From Amblyornis subalaris (lineage: Eukaryota; Chordata; Aves; Passeriformes; Ptilonorhynchidae): a stretch of 64,000 nucleotides of DNA. Both the position numbers and the translations under genes were made by a program. The notes under the pieces are model-generated. The model was not told the origin of the DNA. It did not search any database and saw only the letters and a program-made list of their open reading frames with translations. Location of the stretch: NCBI GenBank assembly GCA_018881555.1, contig JACAXG010000053.1:264053-328052 (forward strand), in the 5' to 3' direction. Of the stretch, positions 20,571 to 34,600 are shown in pieces. The first letter of the stretch is position 1. Each line of letters opens with the position of its first letter.

Positions 20571-22760
20571 AGTTACTGAACTCCAACTAGACTTCAAGTT
20601 TTCTTTGTATTGTCTCTGTCCTCTCAAGAGATATTTTCTATAAAAGGAGATATTCACATAAAAAANCCCAAAACAACTGTCTGTGGTATAAGATTCAATT
20701 CTTGCCTTTGCTGTGCCTCAGTGAATCTATTATGCCAGTTTTATTCAGAGAAATAGAGAATATGGCACAAATTCTATTAAACAGATCAAAGGCAATTATA
20801 AAACTATTTTTGTTAATTCTACATTTCATTAATGTCCTGTGTTTAAGGTTATCATTTTCTGACACCTCAGCATAAATCTTAGACAAGATTTTAGTGCTTN
20901 TAGCTCAACAACAGGCTGAACAGTGAGCTGAACTTTCATCTCCTTGTTTTACATTTGGTGGAAGGTCCTTTTTCCAAGTGTGTCTGGCTGCTCCGGTTAT
21001 TCTTCCTTATGGGATGGACTTTTAAGTAGGAGATGCCTATTCTTTTTTCACAGGAAGGCCAGCACATAGGAAATGGCTCACTCTGTTTCTACTAGTTCTT
21101 GCTTTCTTATCTTCTTCTCCTTTCTTTCTTCTGCTTTCTTTCTTCTGCTGCTGCTTGGCATAATTTCCCTCTCCTTGTTGACAGATGCATCTAAGAAACT
21201 GCACACATGGGCAAAGTTATTTCCTCCGAGAAACTTAGCAAATGCTTTATTGTTGTTCAGTTTTCTGTTCATACACCTTATTAAATGTTTAAATAAATTA
21301 AATCCATAGGAAAGTTTTAAATCCATCTATACCTGAGCCTCTCCCTTGAGATCAGGGCAGCATTTGCACTGCCCAGAGCATTCTACTTGCTTCAGTCTTC
21401 CTGCATGTGATCCACCTTCTCATCTAAGGCTACTGTGAACACCTAATGATGACATATTTCCTTCTAGGATGTGTATGTCATCTTCTCCTCTTCCTGGCCC
21501 TTCTTCAAAAAAAAGGTGATAGCACTTCTCAAAAATCGCAATCCCAACCAAAATATTTATTTACTCATATAATGCCAAATATACCTTTATTTTCAGATAG
21601 CCTAGTCTCTCTCTTTCTCTCTCTTTTAGGGCTTAGAGTAAAACTGAGGATTTTTGAGTTATTTATCCCTTCTAATTCCCATAAACTTTTGTCTTTTGTG
21701 TTTGTACAGTATGCAGCAAAAAGACCTTCTATCCTGCCTTTTTCAACCGCAACAAGACCTTCTATCTTACCCTTTTCAACCACACTAAAAAAATTCAGTT
21801 TATCCACTCTGATAAAGCTGGTGAAGTTCCACCACTTTTTTAAGTATGTTTCAACACGGGCTGATAGCGAGTATGCTTGTAAATGAAAAAGGTGTTTCTT
21901 GTAATAGAAAATATATCACAATAAAATACCTGTCTCTCTTGAAAAGAAACTATTTCAAATTAAATTTTGATATTGTTTTCTTGAAGTTGTGCTAACTTAT
22001 TCATTAATTATGAATCCAAAAATATAGATTTTTTCTTATTTATGAGATAGACAGACACAATCTATTTTGCATCTGAGTGTATAAAAATTAATTAAGATTT
22101 AGAACTATTCATGAACTTGTTTCTTGCAATGTATTATTCATGTCACATCGTTGATAACTTATTTGACACTGTGTTCCCTAGAAGAAAATACTGAATAGAG
22201 GTAATAATAAACTCATTTAAACCTTAACTTTGATCTACCATGGCATAAAAAAGTGTACAAAATTTCTCATTGTGTTCTTCAGGCTTACAGGGTAGACATT
22301 AAAAAAAATAATGATGAGAACATGAATTAATTGATAGGTTGCAACTTTGAGTGGAAAGGAACAGAGTCTTTTTTTGTAACTCACTTTGTCTTACATAACT
22401 TGGTTTAGTTCAAAGATGTAGCTTCAGGTGCATAATGAAAGTCTTCTAAGTCATCTACTATTGGAGGTTTCTGCCATCTTTATGAGTGAAAGTTTTTTCA
22501 ACTTTATCCTAGAGGTTATTTATGGTAAGAAATGGCTTTTTGCCTCCATCCACTCTGAACACAAATTGTTATACAGTCTCCTGGCTCCTTAGACCATCCA
22601 CAAGTCTGCTGCCATCAGGTTTCTCAACACTTTCTGGCTCTGACACTGTTGCTTGTTCAGCACTGTGCCCTTCCTTCTGCTCTTGTCATGCTCTGGACCA
22701 TGAACACCNTTGTGCTTTTGTGGCCTAATGTGGACACCCTCAAAATCTGTGCTTTCTCTT
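20571..22760. other. AT-rich DNA; one 146-codon frame with an in-frame duplication
   Basis: No repeat family recognised. The longest frame, 21446-21886 (+), begins with a hydrophobic stretch of about 20 residues and contains a 33-bp tandem duplication that stays in frame. No domain is recognised and base composition does not distinguish it from its surroundings, so I do not call it a gene. Confidence 0.5.
21721..21786 (+). repeat. 33-bp tandem duplication
   Basis: AAGACCTTCTAT... at 21721-21753 is repeated at 21754-21786 with about four differences. The 33-bp length keeps any reading frame; in the frame of 21446-21886 it encodes RPSILPFSTAT then RPSILPFSTTL. Confidence 0.85.
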
Positions 22761-22893
22761 ATCACAGAATCACAGAATGGGTCAGGTTGGAAGGGACAAC
22801 ATCTGGTTATCTCATCCAACCTCCCTGCTCAAGCAAGGTCGTCCCAAAGCACATGGCAGAGGATTGCACACAGATGGTTCTTGAATATCTCCA
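22761..22893 (-). mobile_element. CR1 LINE 3' end, left arm of a fold-back pair
   Basis: Complement of the last 130 bp or so of CR1, including its terminal ATTCTGTG-type units (ATCACAGAATCACAGAATGG on the plus strand). It ends within GAATATCTCCAAG, where it meets the oppositely oriented copy with no spacer. Confidence 0.92.
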
Positions 22894-23202
22894 AGGTGTC
22901 AAGAGGATGGAGCCAGACCTTTCTCAGTAGTGCTGAGCAATAGGACAAGAGGTAATGGGCAAAAACTGGAACATAGGAAGTTCCACCCGAATATGAGGAA
23001 GAACTTCTTTCCTGTGCAGNTGACTGTGCAGTGGAACAGATTGCCCAGAGAGGATGTGGAGTCTCCCTCACTGGAGATATTCAAGAACCATCTGGACGCA
23101 ATCCTGTGCTGTGGGCTCTGGGATAGCCCTGCTTGAGCAGGGAGGTTGGACCAGATGACNCACTGTGGTCCCTTCCAACCTGACACATTCTGTGCTTCTG
23201 TG
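22894..23202 (+). mobile_element. CR1 LINE 3' end, right arm of a fold-back pair
   Basis: About 310 bp of CR1 3' end in plus orientation, from GGTGTCAAGAGGATGGAGCC to the tail CATTCTGTGCTTCTGTG. Its last 130 bp (about 23074-23202) pair with the left arm. Both elements have intact 3' tails facing outward and are joined head to head at their 5' ends. No flanking target-site duplication is evident. Confidence 0.93.
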
Positions 23203-26200
23203 AATAACAAAGTCTTAAAGGCCTTTCTGAAACTCTCCTCTTAAATTATATTATACTGACAAGATATAGCCAGTTTGATTTAATAGCAAGCATACAGCTT
23301 GCAGCAGTATAGCTAAATCCTTTTAAAATTGCTTGCAAAACAAAAATCGAAGTTTTGACACCTTTTGTACTGCATAGTTTGTTTACTGTTTTCTTTGCCT
23401 TTTAAATTGGAACTATAAGTAACCTTTTCCCTTTGAAGTGAATTCAATGCATGAAGAGCTTCATGATTTATTAGTTAACCTCTGCTTAGTGGGATTCACT
23501 GTGACCTGAAATGCAGTCGCACAGGAAGAGTATTCTTGAATAATGTATTTACATCTGTAATAGTAGGAAAGGGAAATGTTGGGAAACTGAAACAGATACC
23601 CAGACCTTAGTGGTGATGAAATTCTGAAACATAGGTTTTTAGGAAAAATGGGTGCAGTGGGGAGAGCCGGTGAGTTTAAATCTAGAATGATAAATAATCA
23701 AATAGTGAAAGAGCAAAAGGAAAGAGGCCATTGAGTCATTCAGTCAACAGAATATTTATCAGAGAAATGACCCTTCACCTAAAGAGCTGAAATTTTCAGT
23801 CCAGCAGCTTCATAGTCACTCGTGGGGTTCCAAGGAGCTTTGCTGCCTGATATTTTTGCTGCTGACAGCTCTCATGGTGTGCTGGCTGGCCAATTCCTCC
23901 ATGCACCAGACAGGGGAACTTCTCCCAGGGCCACACCAACCTCTGCAACAAGGCTCACATATCAGAAACAAGGCAATGGGGGGGACAGAGAGGCTTCTAA
24001 GAAGGCTTCAGCTTGTCCTGTGCTCTGCATATGACCAGAATGTGTATCCGGGTGATATAAACTGGGAAGTGCTTAGAAATCCCAGAGTACTAGCATAACT
24101 AAGGGTTTGTTTGAAGTATTATTGCAACCCCCAAAGAGTCGATTTTGCAGTGATTAGCTGTCTTTGTACAGATTAGGTAATTTTTTCAGTACAAGTGTGA
24201 CCCATTTCACAAAGGTCTGACCAACTTGCTTTACCCAACAGAAGCTGCTTAAGTTTCCAGATTAGCTGGGATATTGCTTTCAAACAGAAATGGAGATCTC
24301 GAGTGTGAGGATTTCCTGTCAAGCTTCTAGAAAATGTAACTGATTTAGATTGCATATGGACTAGAGCTGAAAGTCTTAGCATATCTTTAAGAAAGACTTC
24401 ATGATCTTGATCTTCAGTTTTCAGATTGATGCTCAATGCAACTTAGCTCTGCCCACAATTTTCCTGTTTTTCCTTCAAGAGCTCCTTGACATTCATCAAG
24501 TGGTTTAAGATTATCACCTAAAGTGGTTCTCAGTCTGTATTTGGTATGAGTATTTTATTTACATAATGGNCTGAATTTGTAGAGCAGAAAGAATTGCATT
24601 CCAAGTGAAAAAGAGGGGGAAAATTAAAAGCAACTCCTAAGTTTTCCTCTTCGATATTGAAAGGATACATCGTTTCTATAGGCATGCTACAATTTGAGTA
24701 GGTCGGTAACTGAAAATAGATCACAGGCAGGGAAAATATTTCTCTTTGCTTTTATTATAATAGCTTCAAAAGAGCTAAACAGCTGCTGTAAGCATAGTGC
24801 TTACTTATTTAAATCTCCATTAAGCAGCAGTAATGTTTTTCTGCTCAACACCTAGATGATGATTGAAAAAAGTTCTCTAGGTAATTATGACTATATTGCA
24901 CCATTCTCTATATCATGAGGTAAAATATGGACATTGGTATATTAATGATGGGATTTGTTCAGCAAAGAAATGAATGCTCTTACAGCCTCGTTCAGACATA
25001 CATTTGTTCTGTAAAGATTTTCCTGTTCCACCTAAAACAGACAAAAAGCAATATCTTTGCTGACAAGGAATTGAGCTAAATCTGCTGGTTCTTCCCCTTG
25101 TCACACTATATTGTTGGTTTGAGCAATAATCTACTGACCTCAATTATGCCTGAGAGACGACCTTCTCATTACTGCCACGTCTAAAGCTGTGAGATGGACA
25201 GAAATCTTAGCAGCAGATCACTTAATACGTATTCAGCAAATCACACGTGTTTCAGCACACATCCCATGTCTTTTAGTGACACTACTATTAAAGTAGATAA
25301 TAACATAGCACCTAAAGTTCTCTTGCTTTGAGGGCCAGGGAGCCAGTTTTAATAGGGAGCAGTTTATTTGACTTATTTTTCAATATACTGTCTTTTGCTC
25401 TTCTTTAAAAATACCACTTTCTGTGATGCATAATCACCTTTGTCTGCTCATCCCTCCTAATAAAGAATCACTGCTGAATTTCAGATATTGCCTTATTTTT
25501 TTTCCANTTCCGTAAGCCTCTTCCTAATCCATTCTCTCACCTCAATTAAGAGTGAAATCTGCATTCTATTTAAACCATCATAGGCTAGGAATTCAGCACG
25601 ATTAATTATTAACAAGACCTGGTTATAGAAAATTAACTTGCTGTGTTTATTTGTCATTTGCACAGATTCTTCTCTCTTGGCTATGTGACAGATGGGACAC
25701 TAATAATGCAAATGTTCTATAAACAACTCCTAAAATGCAAGGTATTCTTGTTTAAAAAAATCAGATGGTTAAGATATGAACATAATATGAAGCAGAACTA
25801 TTTCAAACTTCAATGTAGCAGATAATTTCCTAGCAGAAAATGTATGAGAGCAGCTTACCCATAGCCTCATCCTTTTTCAATGTTTATTTTAAACAGTTCA
25901 TCTCAGCAAGGCAGGGCTTAACAAATAAAAGCAAAGAAAACCAAATGAAATGCAATAAGTGATATAACAACAACCACAAAAACACATTTAAAGGAAGAAT
26001 TAATTTAAAATTTGAAAAGTTATAGAAAATGCCAGTGTGAATTCAGGGAAAGAAGATCTCCATAGACTTTCACAAAAGAGTAAAAGGGCAGCAGTTATGC
26101 AGCTCTTCTAACTCTGTCTTTCTGACATGAACTGCAACCTGCCTTGTGGACATCATTCATAAGAAAGCAAAAAGATGTTTCTTAAGTCTTCTTTTCTTAT

Positions 26201-28597
26201 AACAAATTTTCACCAAGTAGTAGGTTCAAAATTTCAGAAGAATTGCACAAGGTAGCAGTGCAAAGCTCTTACCAGAACACTATTAGAACATGCTAATCAG
26301 GTGTACATGACCAAGATGTGAGAGCACTGAGTATCTTTTATTCTCTTAGCTGGAAAATCTGACTGAAGTCAGTAATTTGAAAATTAAAAAAAACTCAAAT
26401 AACAAACCCCAAATAGTTATGGCTTGAAAATATTCTAATTATCAGGCAAAAAAGAGACAGATAACTTTAGCCAAAACCAGGAATGTTTTGAAGGAAGCTA
26501 TGAATTTACTGTAAACATGTTTTTTTAGGACAATTGTAAATCAGTACAGTACTGGCATGTGGTACAATACAAAATATGTATTGATATTAAAACATCACTT
26601 ATTGCTGAATAAAATTAGCAGAACCTGAGACCATATGAGGCCATATGACATTCTGGTTCTCTAATCTGTTGTGTGGAAGAGACCACTGTGCAATCTTAAC
26701 AAGTCCTGGCTTAATAACAGTGCTTACAACAGATCCATACCATACTCTGTAATAAAAAATTCCTCTGTAAGCAATCGGCCAGAAGACAGGCTGATGTTAC
26801 AGCTATGTGCAGTTAATGGTTCAGAGCAAACCTTCTGGGAAGCTTGTTCTAGTATCAAAGTCTTAATAGAGCATGACCTTGAGTGGAGAGGCAGGCAATT
26901 TGTGAGAAACTTTGGGTGTGAATGCTTGCTCAGCAATACTTTGAAGAGATCCACTCGTGCAGGTCACACTACGTTTGAAATCTGTAGAGGAATAAGGAGC
27001 CTATATTCAAGCAGTAACATCCTTATGTTCCAGCCCAAATAATAGAAATACTGTATAGTGTGCTACCATTTAGGATTTTTCGGGTTGTTCTTGTCTATAA
27101 GCTACCATTCATATAAATCCTACAGTTTCACAAAGAAGCCCTAATTTTGTGCATGTTTATATTGTTTTCTGTAATGGATAAAGATTAATCTCCAGTGGCA
27201 TGTCTGTTAGATTTGGGTTAGATTCCCAGGAGAAAATTTACAAAAGCTGAAGGAAGAGTCAGCAATTTGCTGTGTAAGATCTATCTTTTTAAAATGCAAT
27301 TAGGCTTCATCAGACATTGAGAAGAAGTTTCAAACACTTGAGCAAGATGTTCCTTTTTTGTCATAAAATTTAGTTTAAGGTACTCTAAACTGTAATTGCA
27401 GATCCCAGAGATACTCATGGTTTTGCATGAGTACTGCAGAGTCCCTATTTCCCAGAAGAAAAACCAAACAAAACCCAAAAAAAGCAAACAAAAAGTTTTG
27501 GGGTTCATAATGATCGTGCCAATGTCATTGAACCATCTTGTCTTCATAGGCTTGAAAGATACCTTTTGACTACATCACACATCATATAAGCAGCCCTAAA
27601 ACTACTTGTGCAAATGAAGACTAGAAATAGTGCTGAATGATGTCGTTTACAAAGCTTAGTTTTCTCTATAAGTCTGAAATAATAACACTTGCTGCATGCT
27701 GTTCTTGAAGTATTGACCATCAGGCACTGATCCTAATTTTCTATCTAATCAGGGTAGAGAAACCATGCCTGTAGCAAGTCGTCAGTCACAGAGTTCCATT
27801 AGCAGACTTCAAATATTGACTAGCAAAGAAGTATTCTCTTTCCTGAGATTAACAATCTATGGGATAATATACACTGTGTCTACAATTGCCATTAATGGAA
27901 AAGTGATGAAGATAAACATAATTTGTAACAAAGTTACTGGTTTGCAAACCCTTCATAAATAAGAGACAAGGCTAACTCATTGAACAGTTTCTAATGAGTA
28001 TTTCAAACTTTATTGAGGCCAAGAACTAAAGTAATACACACTATGAAGTAATAATGTTGCTTTAGTGGTATGGTTTAAAGATGTAACAGTTTCCTTGTGA
28101 TCATAGTTCAATAAACTCTCCTTACTAAATCAGCACTGTTCTACAATTTTATAAGGCATATTGTCTGATCTCAGAACACAATCAAACTGGGAAGTGCAGG
28201 TATCAGCTCTTTTATGTTTACAGATTTGCGTAGGTCTAAGAAACATGGGTGCACAATTTCTGTATATACCAAAATATTTGCATTTGTATTATTTGTCAAG
28301 ATGAACTTTACTGATAGATAAGGAAAAACACCCAATTTTTATTAAACAGGGTTTTAAAAAATATTACTAATGGGAGGAGTTATTTTAACACTGTAATAGA
28401 ATATATGCTTGTGCTATTGAAATCAGAATTCTTCTAACATCCATTTAATTGTTCCTTCACTTTATTATTAATGCTTTGACAAAATTTAACAATTCGTCTT
28501 TTGCATGTATTTATGTGACTGGCACTTCTTTAGTAGTTAAGTAGATATTTACTCAATTCACTTGTCTTCTACTATAAATCTCTGGATATATGTTGTT
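23203..28597. other. AT-rich desert, no gene or repeat recognised
   Basis: No CR1 or LTR similarity noticed. The longest frame is 123 codons (26671-27042, +), with no recognisable motif. There is an A/C-rich low-complexity stretch near 27463-27500. Confidence 0.6.
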
Positions 28598-28872
28598 GAG
28601 GTCTCCTCTCAGTAGTCTCATCTTGAGACCGAACAGGCCCAGCTCCCCCAGCCTTTCCTCATAGGAGAGGTGCTCCAGTTCCTTCATCATCCTGGTCACT
28701 CTCTGCTGGACTTGCTTCAGGAGCTCCAAGACTCTCTGGTACTGAGGAACCCAGAACCGGACACAGCACTGCAGACTGGCCTCACCAGGGCTGAGTGGAG
28801 GGGCAGGATCACCTCCCTTGACCTGCTGGCAATGCTTTCCCTAATGCACCCCAGGATGCCCCATCATTTCCT
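28598..28872 (-). mobile_element. CR1 LINE internal fragment
   Basis: Plus-strand blocks such as CCCAGCTCCCCCAGCC, GAACCCAGAACCGGACACAG and GCACCCCAGGATGCCC are the complement of the CR1 region covering the end of the reverse transcriptase ORF. The 3' terminus is absent. Similarity fades after about 28872. Confidence 0.9.
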
Positions 28873-30872
28873 GCAAGGAGAAAAGAGAATACAACTCGTG
28901 CTCGAGACCCCTTGACCAGTTGTCACCAGGGCCCTGGGGTCAGTTATTGTTCATCTTGTGTAAAAGTATAGGTAGGCCTTCAACACTAACTCTAGAGACT
29001 CATTAGCATTGTCTGTCTTTGGTATCCTGTCACCCACGTACATGCAAAGACCAAAAATGTGATCATTATCATCATCTTAGCCTAATGAGTTATTATGAAA
29101 GATGGTGTATGTCCAATGACAGGACTGCAGAGGGGGAGATTTGGGCAACCTAAATGTCTTCTCATGGTCACTGTTTTGCATTTTACTCTTTGCAGCAGTC
29201 CTTTGTCCTGCTCGATGTTTATATAGTGATCACACACTGGACCACACACTAGAACCTCATATGCATACTACCCCAGTTTTCTTAACAGGAGCTGAGTAAT
29301 TGTTATACTTTGGTATAGCACAGATCACAATATTTGTCTTTCACCATTTCCTTAGTTTTGATCTAGCTTTACATTCTTCAATTCTCTCCACTGCCTTGAT
29401 TTGTCATGAAAACCTGTGTTGCAGGATTCATCAAAAATATGGTATGTTTGTCTGTTTTTACCATGTTGATTTTAATAGAAAATCCCTCTAATCTTTTTAG
29501 TATAACCTCCTGATTCTTCTAACATTTCTTCTACCATAACTTCAAGTTATGTAAATTGTTTTAAAACTGTTTGCTACTGACTGTATAATGTGAAAACTAA
29601 CCCTTTGGCATGCTTTTGTGTATCATCTTTTGTAAGAACATTGCAAACAGCTATGTTCTGACAGAGAATAAAATTGTTTTTGAAGTTTTGCATCTGTGTG
29701 TATATACGAGTGAGAGAAGAGAGAGAAACTAATCTAAGGACACAGCAATAACAAAATATATTAGGCTTCAATCCAATCTTAGATCTTCAATTTACAAACT
29801 GAACTATTTCACTTGCTGTTATTCCTGTCTACATAACTTTCTGCCTCAACTGACACCTTAGTTTCCTAATATTGAATATATACCTATATATATGCATCCA
29901 ATTGGAGAAGCATAAAGAAAGTCTGAAATTTCACTCACTCTTTACTGAACATTTACATTAGCCTAGATACCACTCCTTCTTTGTTGCACTTTTAATACAC
30001 ATCATATTTCTGTTATTGAAGTATTGCAGGTCACAATGACATAGTAGCCATCTCCCCTATTGCTGGACGGATCCTGAAATAATGGTATGAAGAAAAATGA
30101 AGAAATTAGTATTGCAGTATTGCACTGTCAGTCTCTGGAGCTTTTTTTGCACTTCCTCCTCCATCTTCCCCAGGTGTCTAAAACTGTTTAGTCAAGATAA
30201 GCCTCTGCCTTACAAAACAGCTCATTGCTACTGAGATGCAATGTGAAGTTTCCTTTGAGACTGAATCCATTTTCTCCAATTAGTGCAGCTGATAAGTGTT
30301 AACCTACATAGTGAAAGGAAATAAAAGCATACAAAAAACCCCACCCCAAACTCCATCATTGTTCTATAGGGCTGATAGATTTTACTCTAACATATGATGA
30401 AAATGAAGTAGGAAAANTTAAATTTACCTTCTTGTTTACATTTTGCTATGAAACTTTTGAAGCTTTATTAGCAAACATTATAAAGATATCAGTGTCAACT
30501 ATTAGGTTTGNACTGTACAAGTTTTTTATTTTGATATTCAAAACACATGGTCTTTATGAGGTAACCAGAATTTATTGTTTAGATATTCAGAAGCCCAAAA
30601 TAAATCATTAATTTGCTCAGCATATTTTACTCCTAAGGTAGAGGTAGGAAGGTATTTTTGCTACTAGGTTTTAGTATTAAATAGACCTGGATTCCACCAG
30701 AGTAAAAGCAAACAAAAACATGTGACAAGAAGAAATCTTTAGAAGCAGAGAAACAGATGGATTTGTTTCTGTCCAATAACGTCAAAAGGTCCACCATTAG
30801 CATTTCATATTGTTTATGCATAATGTACTCTTACAAACTACACATATAGAGTGAAATCCCAAATACTTAGAA
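28873..30872. other. AT-rich DNA, no feature recognised
   Basis: No open frame over about 65 codons and no repeat family recognised. A short GTGTGTATATA / GAGAGA run lies near 29692-29730. Confidence 0.6.
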
Positions 30873-31697
30873 ACAATGAAAGGCTGAGAGAGGTGGGACT
30901 CTCTNAGAGAGNTGAAGAGGAGAGGAGAAGGTTTCAGGGGGATTTTATTGTAACCTTCTGGTACTTTAAGGGAGCCTACAAGAAAAATAGGGATAGACTT
31001 CTCAGTCCTGTTGTGATAGGACAAGAGGTAATGGTTTTATATGGAAAGATGGTAGGTTTAGATTAGATATAAAGAAGAAGGTTTTTTTTTATGATGAGGA
31101 TGGCAAAACATTGGAACATATTTCTCCAGGAAGGTGGTAGACACCTTGTCTATGGAAACATTCAAGGTTAGGCTGGATGGGGTTCTGAGCAACCTGGTCT
31201 AGTTGAAGATGACCCTATTCGTTGCAGGGGAGGCTGGACTAGATGACATTTAAAGGTCTGTCNTGGTTTAACCCCAGCCAGCAGCCAAGCCCCACACAGC
31301 CTCTTGCTCACTCCCTGATCTGCGGGATCAGGGAGAAAATCAGAAGGGTGAAAGCTGAAAAANTAGTTGAGACAAAAATGTTNATAGGGAAAATAAAAGC
31401 TGTGCTCACAAGCAAGGCAAAACAAGGAGTTTATTTAGTGCTTCCCAAGGGCAGCCAAGTGTTCAGCCATCTCCAGGACAGCAGGGCCCCATCATGGCAG
31501 TGGTGACTTCAGAAGACAAACACCATCACTCCAGATGTTTGCCCTTTCTCCTTCTTCCCCCACTTTATGTACTGTTCAGCACAAATCCGAAACACAGCCC
31601 CATACCAGCCATTGTGAAGAAAATTAACTCTACCCCAGCCAAAACCACTACAAGGCCCCTTTGAACCCAAACCGTTTTATGAGTCTATGATTCTATT
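30873..31697 (+). mobile_element. CR1 LINE 3' end, split by an ERVL LTR
   Basis: CR1 pieces 30873-31258 and 31653-31697. The first covers the last 400 bp or so of the element (GATAGGACAAGAGGTAATGG, TAGATTAGATATAAAG, GGTTAGGCTGGATGGGG). The second resumes at AGGCCCCTTTGAACCC and ends with the tail TCTATGATTCTATT. The LTR between them interrupts the AGGTCCC motif just before the tail. Confidence 0.93.
31259..31652 (-). mobile_element. ERVL solo LTR, internally deleted
   Basis: Plus strand begins TGTCNTGGTTTAACCCC and ends GCCAAAACCACTACA, the complement of a widespread avian ERVL LTR family also present at 48241-48816 and 59346-59948. The flanks AGGTC (31254-31258) and AGGCC (31653-31657) are a 5-bp duplication with one mismatch. 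The central part, including the U3 region around the TATA box, is missing compared with the copy at 48241 (after about 31575), so it is about 180 bp short. Confidence 0.93.
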
Positions 31698-34600
31698 AAT
31701 GTATAACTAAAATCAATGTGTGTGACTTCACTATTTAAATTTCCNCACATCATTGTTTGAGTACTTTTGAGGCTCTGCTAGATCATTGACTCCATTATTG
31801 TTGTTGTGACAAAATTATTCTACCACAAGTTATAGTGCAGTTGGTTTTTTATGACTTTCTGAAGAAAAATAGCAGAATCAGTTACAGCTGATTTCCTTTC
31901 TTCTTGGATCCTGCTATTTTCTATGGCAAATGACTTCAAATAACTATGAGACTACTTTCTATAACAGGCAGATGTATATATAATTTTTTTTCATCAAAGG
32001 TATACACTTTTTTCCTTGGAAGCATCAATGATCATCAGATCCCTATTATTTTGTCATTACTTAGTTATTATTTTATCTGCCTCAATGATTGCAGGTATCC
32101 AGTGTCTGGCAAAATGTTCACAATCAACAACTGTACATATTTTTAACTGATGTGTTGGATTGTAAAAGCAGATTATGTGTAAAGCGTTTATTTCCCTGGT
32201 AACTATTTAAAGACGTCCTGAGCAAACCAAGTTTCATTTTAAATGTTAATTATTTTATTGAGCATATCATGGCTAGCAAAACATATTCAATAAGAAGCCA
32301 GTAACTTAGAATATCTTCCATAAAGTACTTTCAGATGGAGTAAGAACAAAAATGAAGAATAAAGTCCCCTTTTTCAGATTGTATTAAACACCTCAGTTTG
32401 AAGTCTGAATTGTCTATGCCAGCAATACATAATCATTTATTTGATTTGGCCTGTGCTATTGATGCAAGCAACATCTTAATAGCTTTCTCACTGTTTGTTT
32501 ACATATGAAACCACTATAAAGCATTTCTGTCTCTCTTGTTTTACAAGACCTTTTTGTGCCCTTTTTATGAGTACAGTTTTCTGTAATAACTACAGAACTG
32601 TCATCCTTGAAGGAGATCTTGCCTAATACTGGGTTCTTTCTCAAGTGTCTTGCAGAACTAGAAACACGACTATCATGTGCCTACTTACTTATGCTTAATT
32701 ACTTTTTTTGGTGTCTTTAATTAAAAACATACCTCTCTGTTGTTGTACTTATCTAGTGTGCACTACATTTCATTTTATACAGTTTCAAATTCAAGCTCTA
32801 CCTTCATCAGGTAAAAAAAATCCACAGAAAGTGCTACAGAACCTGCAAGTATCATAGAGCTGCCTTCTGATTAGCTTTCTCATGATACTATCCATACACT
32901 GTAAAGAAGTACTGTTTTTATCCAGTTGATCTCCATATCTAGAAAAAACATCAGATCCAATGAAACTTTAATTTCTCCAGTATTTCCTTGTCCTATTTTT
33001 ACTGTCTGATGATCTTTACTATCAGTGATCTTTCCACACTAAGTACTGAGAAAAGATTCATTTCATGTCCTTTGTTAATCTGACGAGCTCCCCCTAGGAG
33101 CATGAAGTTCAGTGCATTGCCCAGATTCTGATGCAGAAAATCCTCCAGTGTTGGAAAGATCCACACCACCACCACACCCCGCCCAGAACAGCGCTGCCCT
33201 CTCTTGCATCCTCTTTCCCCCTCGCCATTCACTTATTCACTCCAAACTCGGCAGACATGAGACTGTATCNTTGAAAACCATGACTGTATCAAATTGTTTT
33301 GTGCAGTTGTACTAATTCTCCCCTTAATGATCCGTTCTCGGCTTCCNAGTGGACTGAAACACAGCACATGAAATAAATATGTAATGTGGAATGTATTTTC
33401 TTGGGTGTGCCACTACAGGAGAAGAGGATAAAGTCTGTTCATCATCTTTGTGGGTATCCATGTGTGTATTAGACGTACACAGCCAATGTGGCCTATAGCT
33501 TCAAGAGGAAGAGCAGGGAGAATAATGTGGAATCAATGCCTTCTAGTTGGTAAGAGAAGGATCCATGGAGAGATTGAAAATTCACTATTAAGACTGTATT
33601 GTGAAAATTACCTGGTATTAAAATATTGCAAGAATAATATATTATTTCCCAGAGCTTTCCCTCTGAGTCATAAGCAAAGGTTAAAAATCCTTTGTGAAGG
33701 TCTTACAGTCTTTTTTTAAAAAAACCAACAAAACAGCCAACAAACAAATCAAAAAACTCCAACAGGACAAGATGAGGAAGAAGTCAGAATTTAGTTACAG
33801 CTTTTTTTCAGACTCCATGTTATACTTTTTATTGAAGCTCTCTAAAATTAGTTATATAAGACAAGNCCTTTATGACCCATACTAGGTTTACTTCACTATG
33901 GTATAGCTACTCATACATTTGCAAATATATCTTACAGCAAACACATCTTACAGAGTTTACTATGAAAACCAGCGGAACAGAGTTATGACCTACATACCAC
34001 AATTATTATTCCTTTTTTTTCATCTTCCTTTAGTTTCAGAACAAAGACCTCTTCCCTGAAGGAATTTACTTCGATTTGACATGCTAGCATATTTGTATGA
34101 TTTATTCTATGTGCCTTGGAAGCCAAAGAATCTTCTGGTGATCACATATAAAAACTTCTTTGTGTTTTCTTAACATATTGAATAGTATCATATTGGAAAC
34201 CCAGAGGTACATTTATTTAAATTATTGTTTTGGAAAAAGTTGGGGTCCATTGTTTTTGAGTTTTAATAATTTTCTTCTACCCAAATATATAGTTGCAATA
34301 CATAAAAATTTTAAATATAAACCAGTGATCAGGAAATCAATATTATGATATTAATCAACTTCTGCATTAATCCACTAACTTGTTGAATGCATGTGGACAC
34401 AGGTAAAAATGTAGTTCTGTTTACAACTAGGAAGACATGGTCAGTGTCTGGTACACCATGATTCCCCAAGGTTTAATAACCTACAAATTGCCTACATCTC
34501 GAGGACTTATCTTTTTTTCTTCTTCCTACATGGCTAAAAATACCTCTTCATTAAACATCAAACCTGCTGTGTCAACATCTGTGTAGAGCAAGAAAAATAG

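Noticed and set aside
22761..23202. Twin-priming 5' inversion of one CR1
   Set aside because: Both pieces contain the CR1 3' terminus, which a single inverted insertion cannot give.
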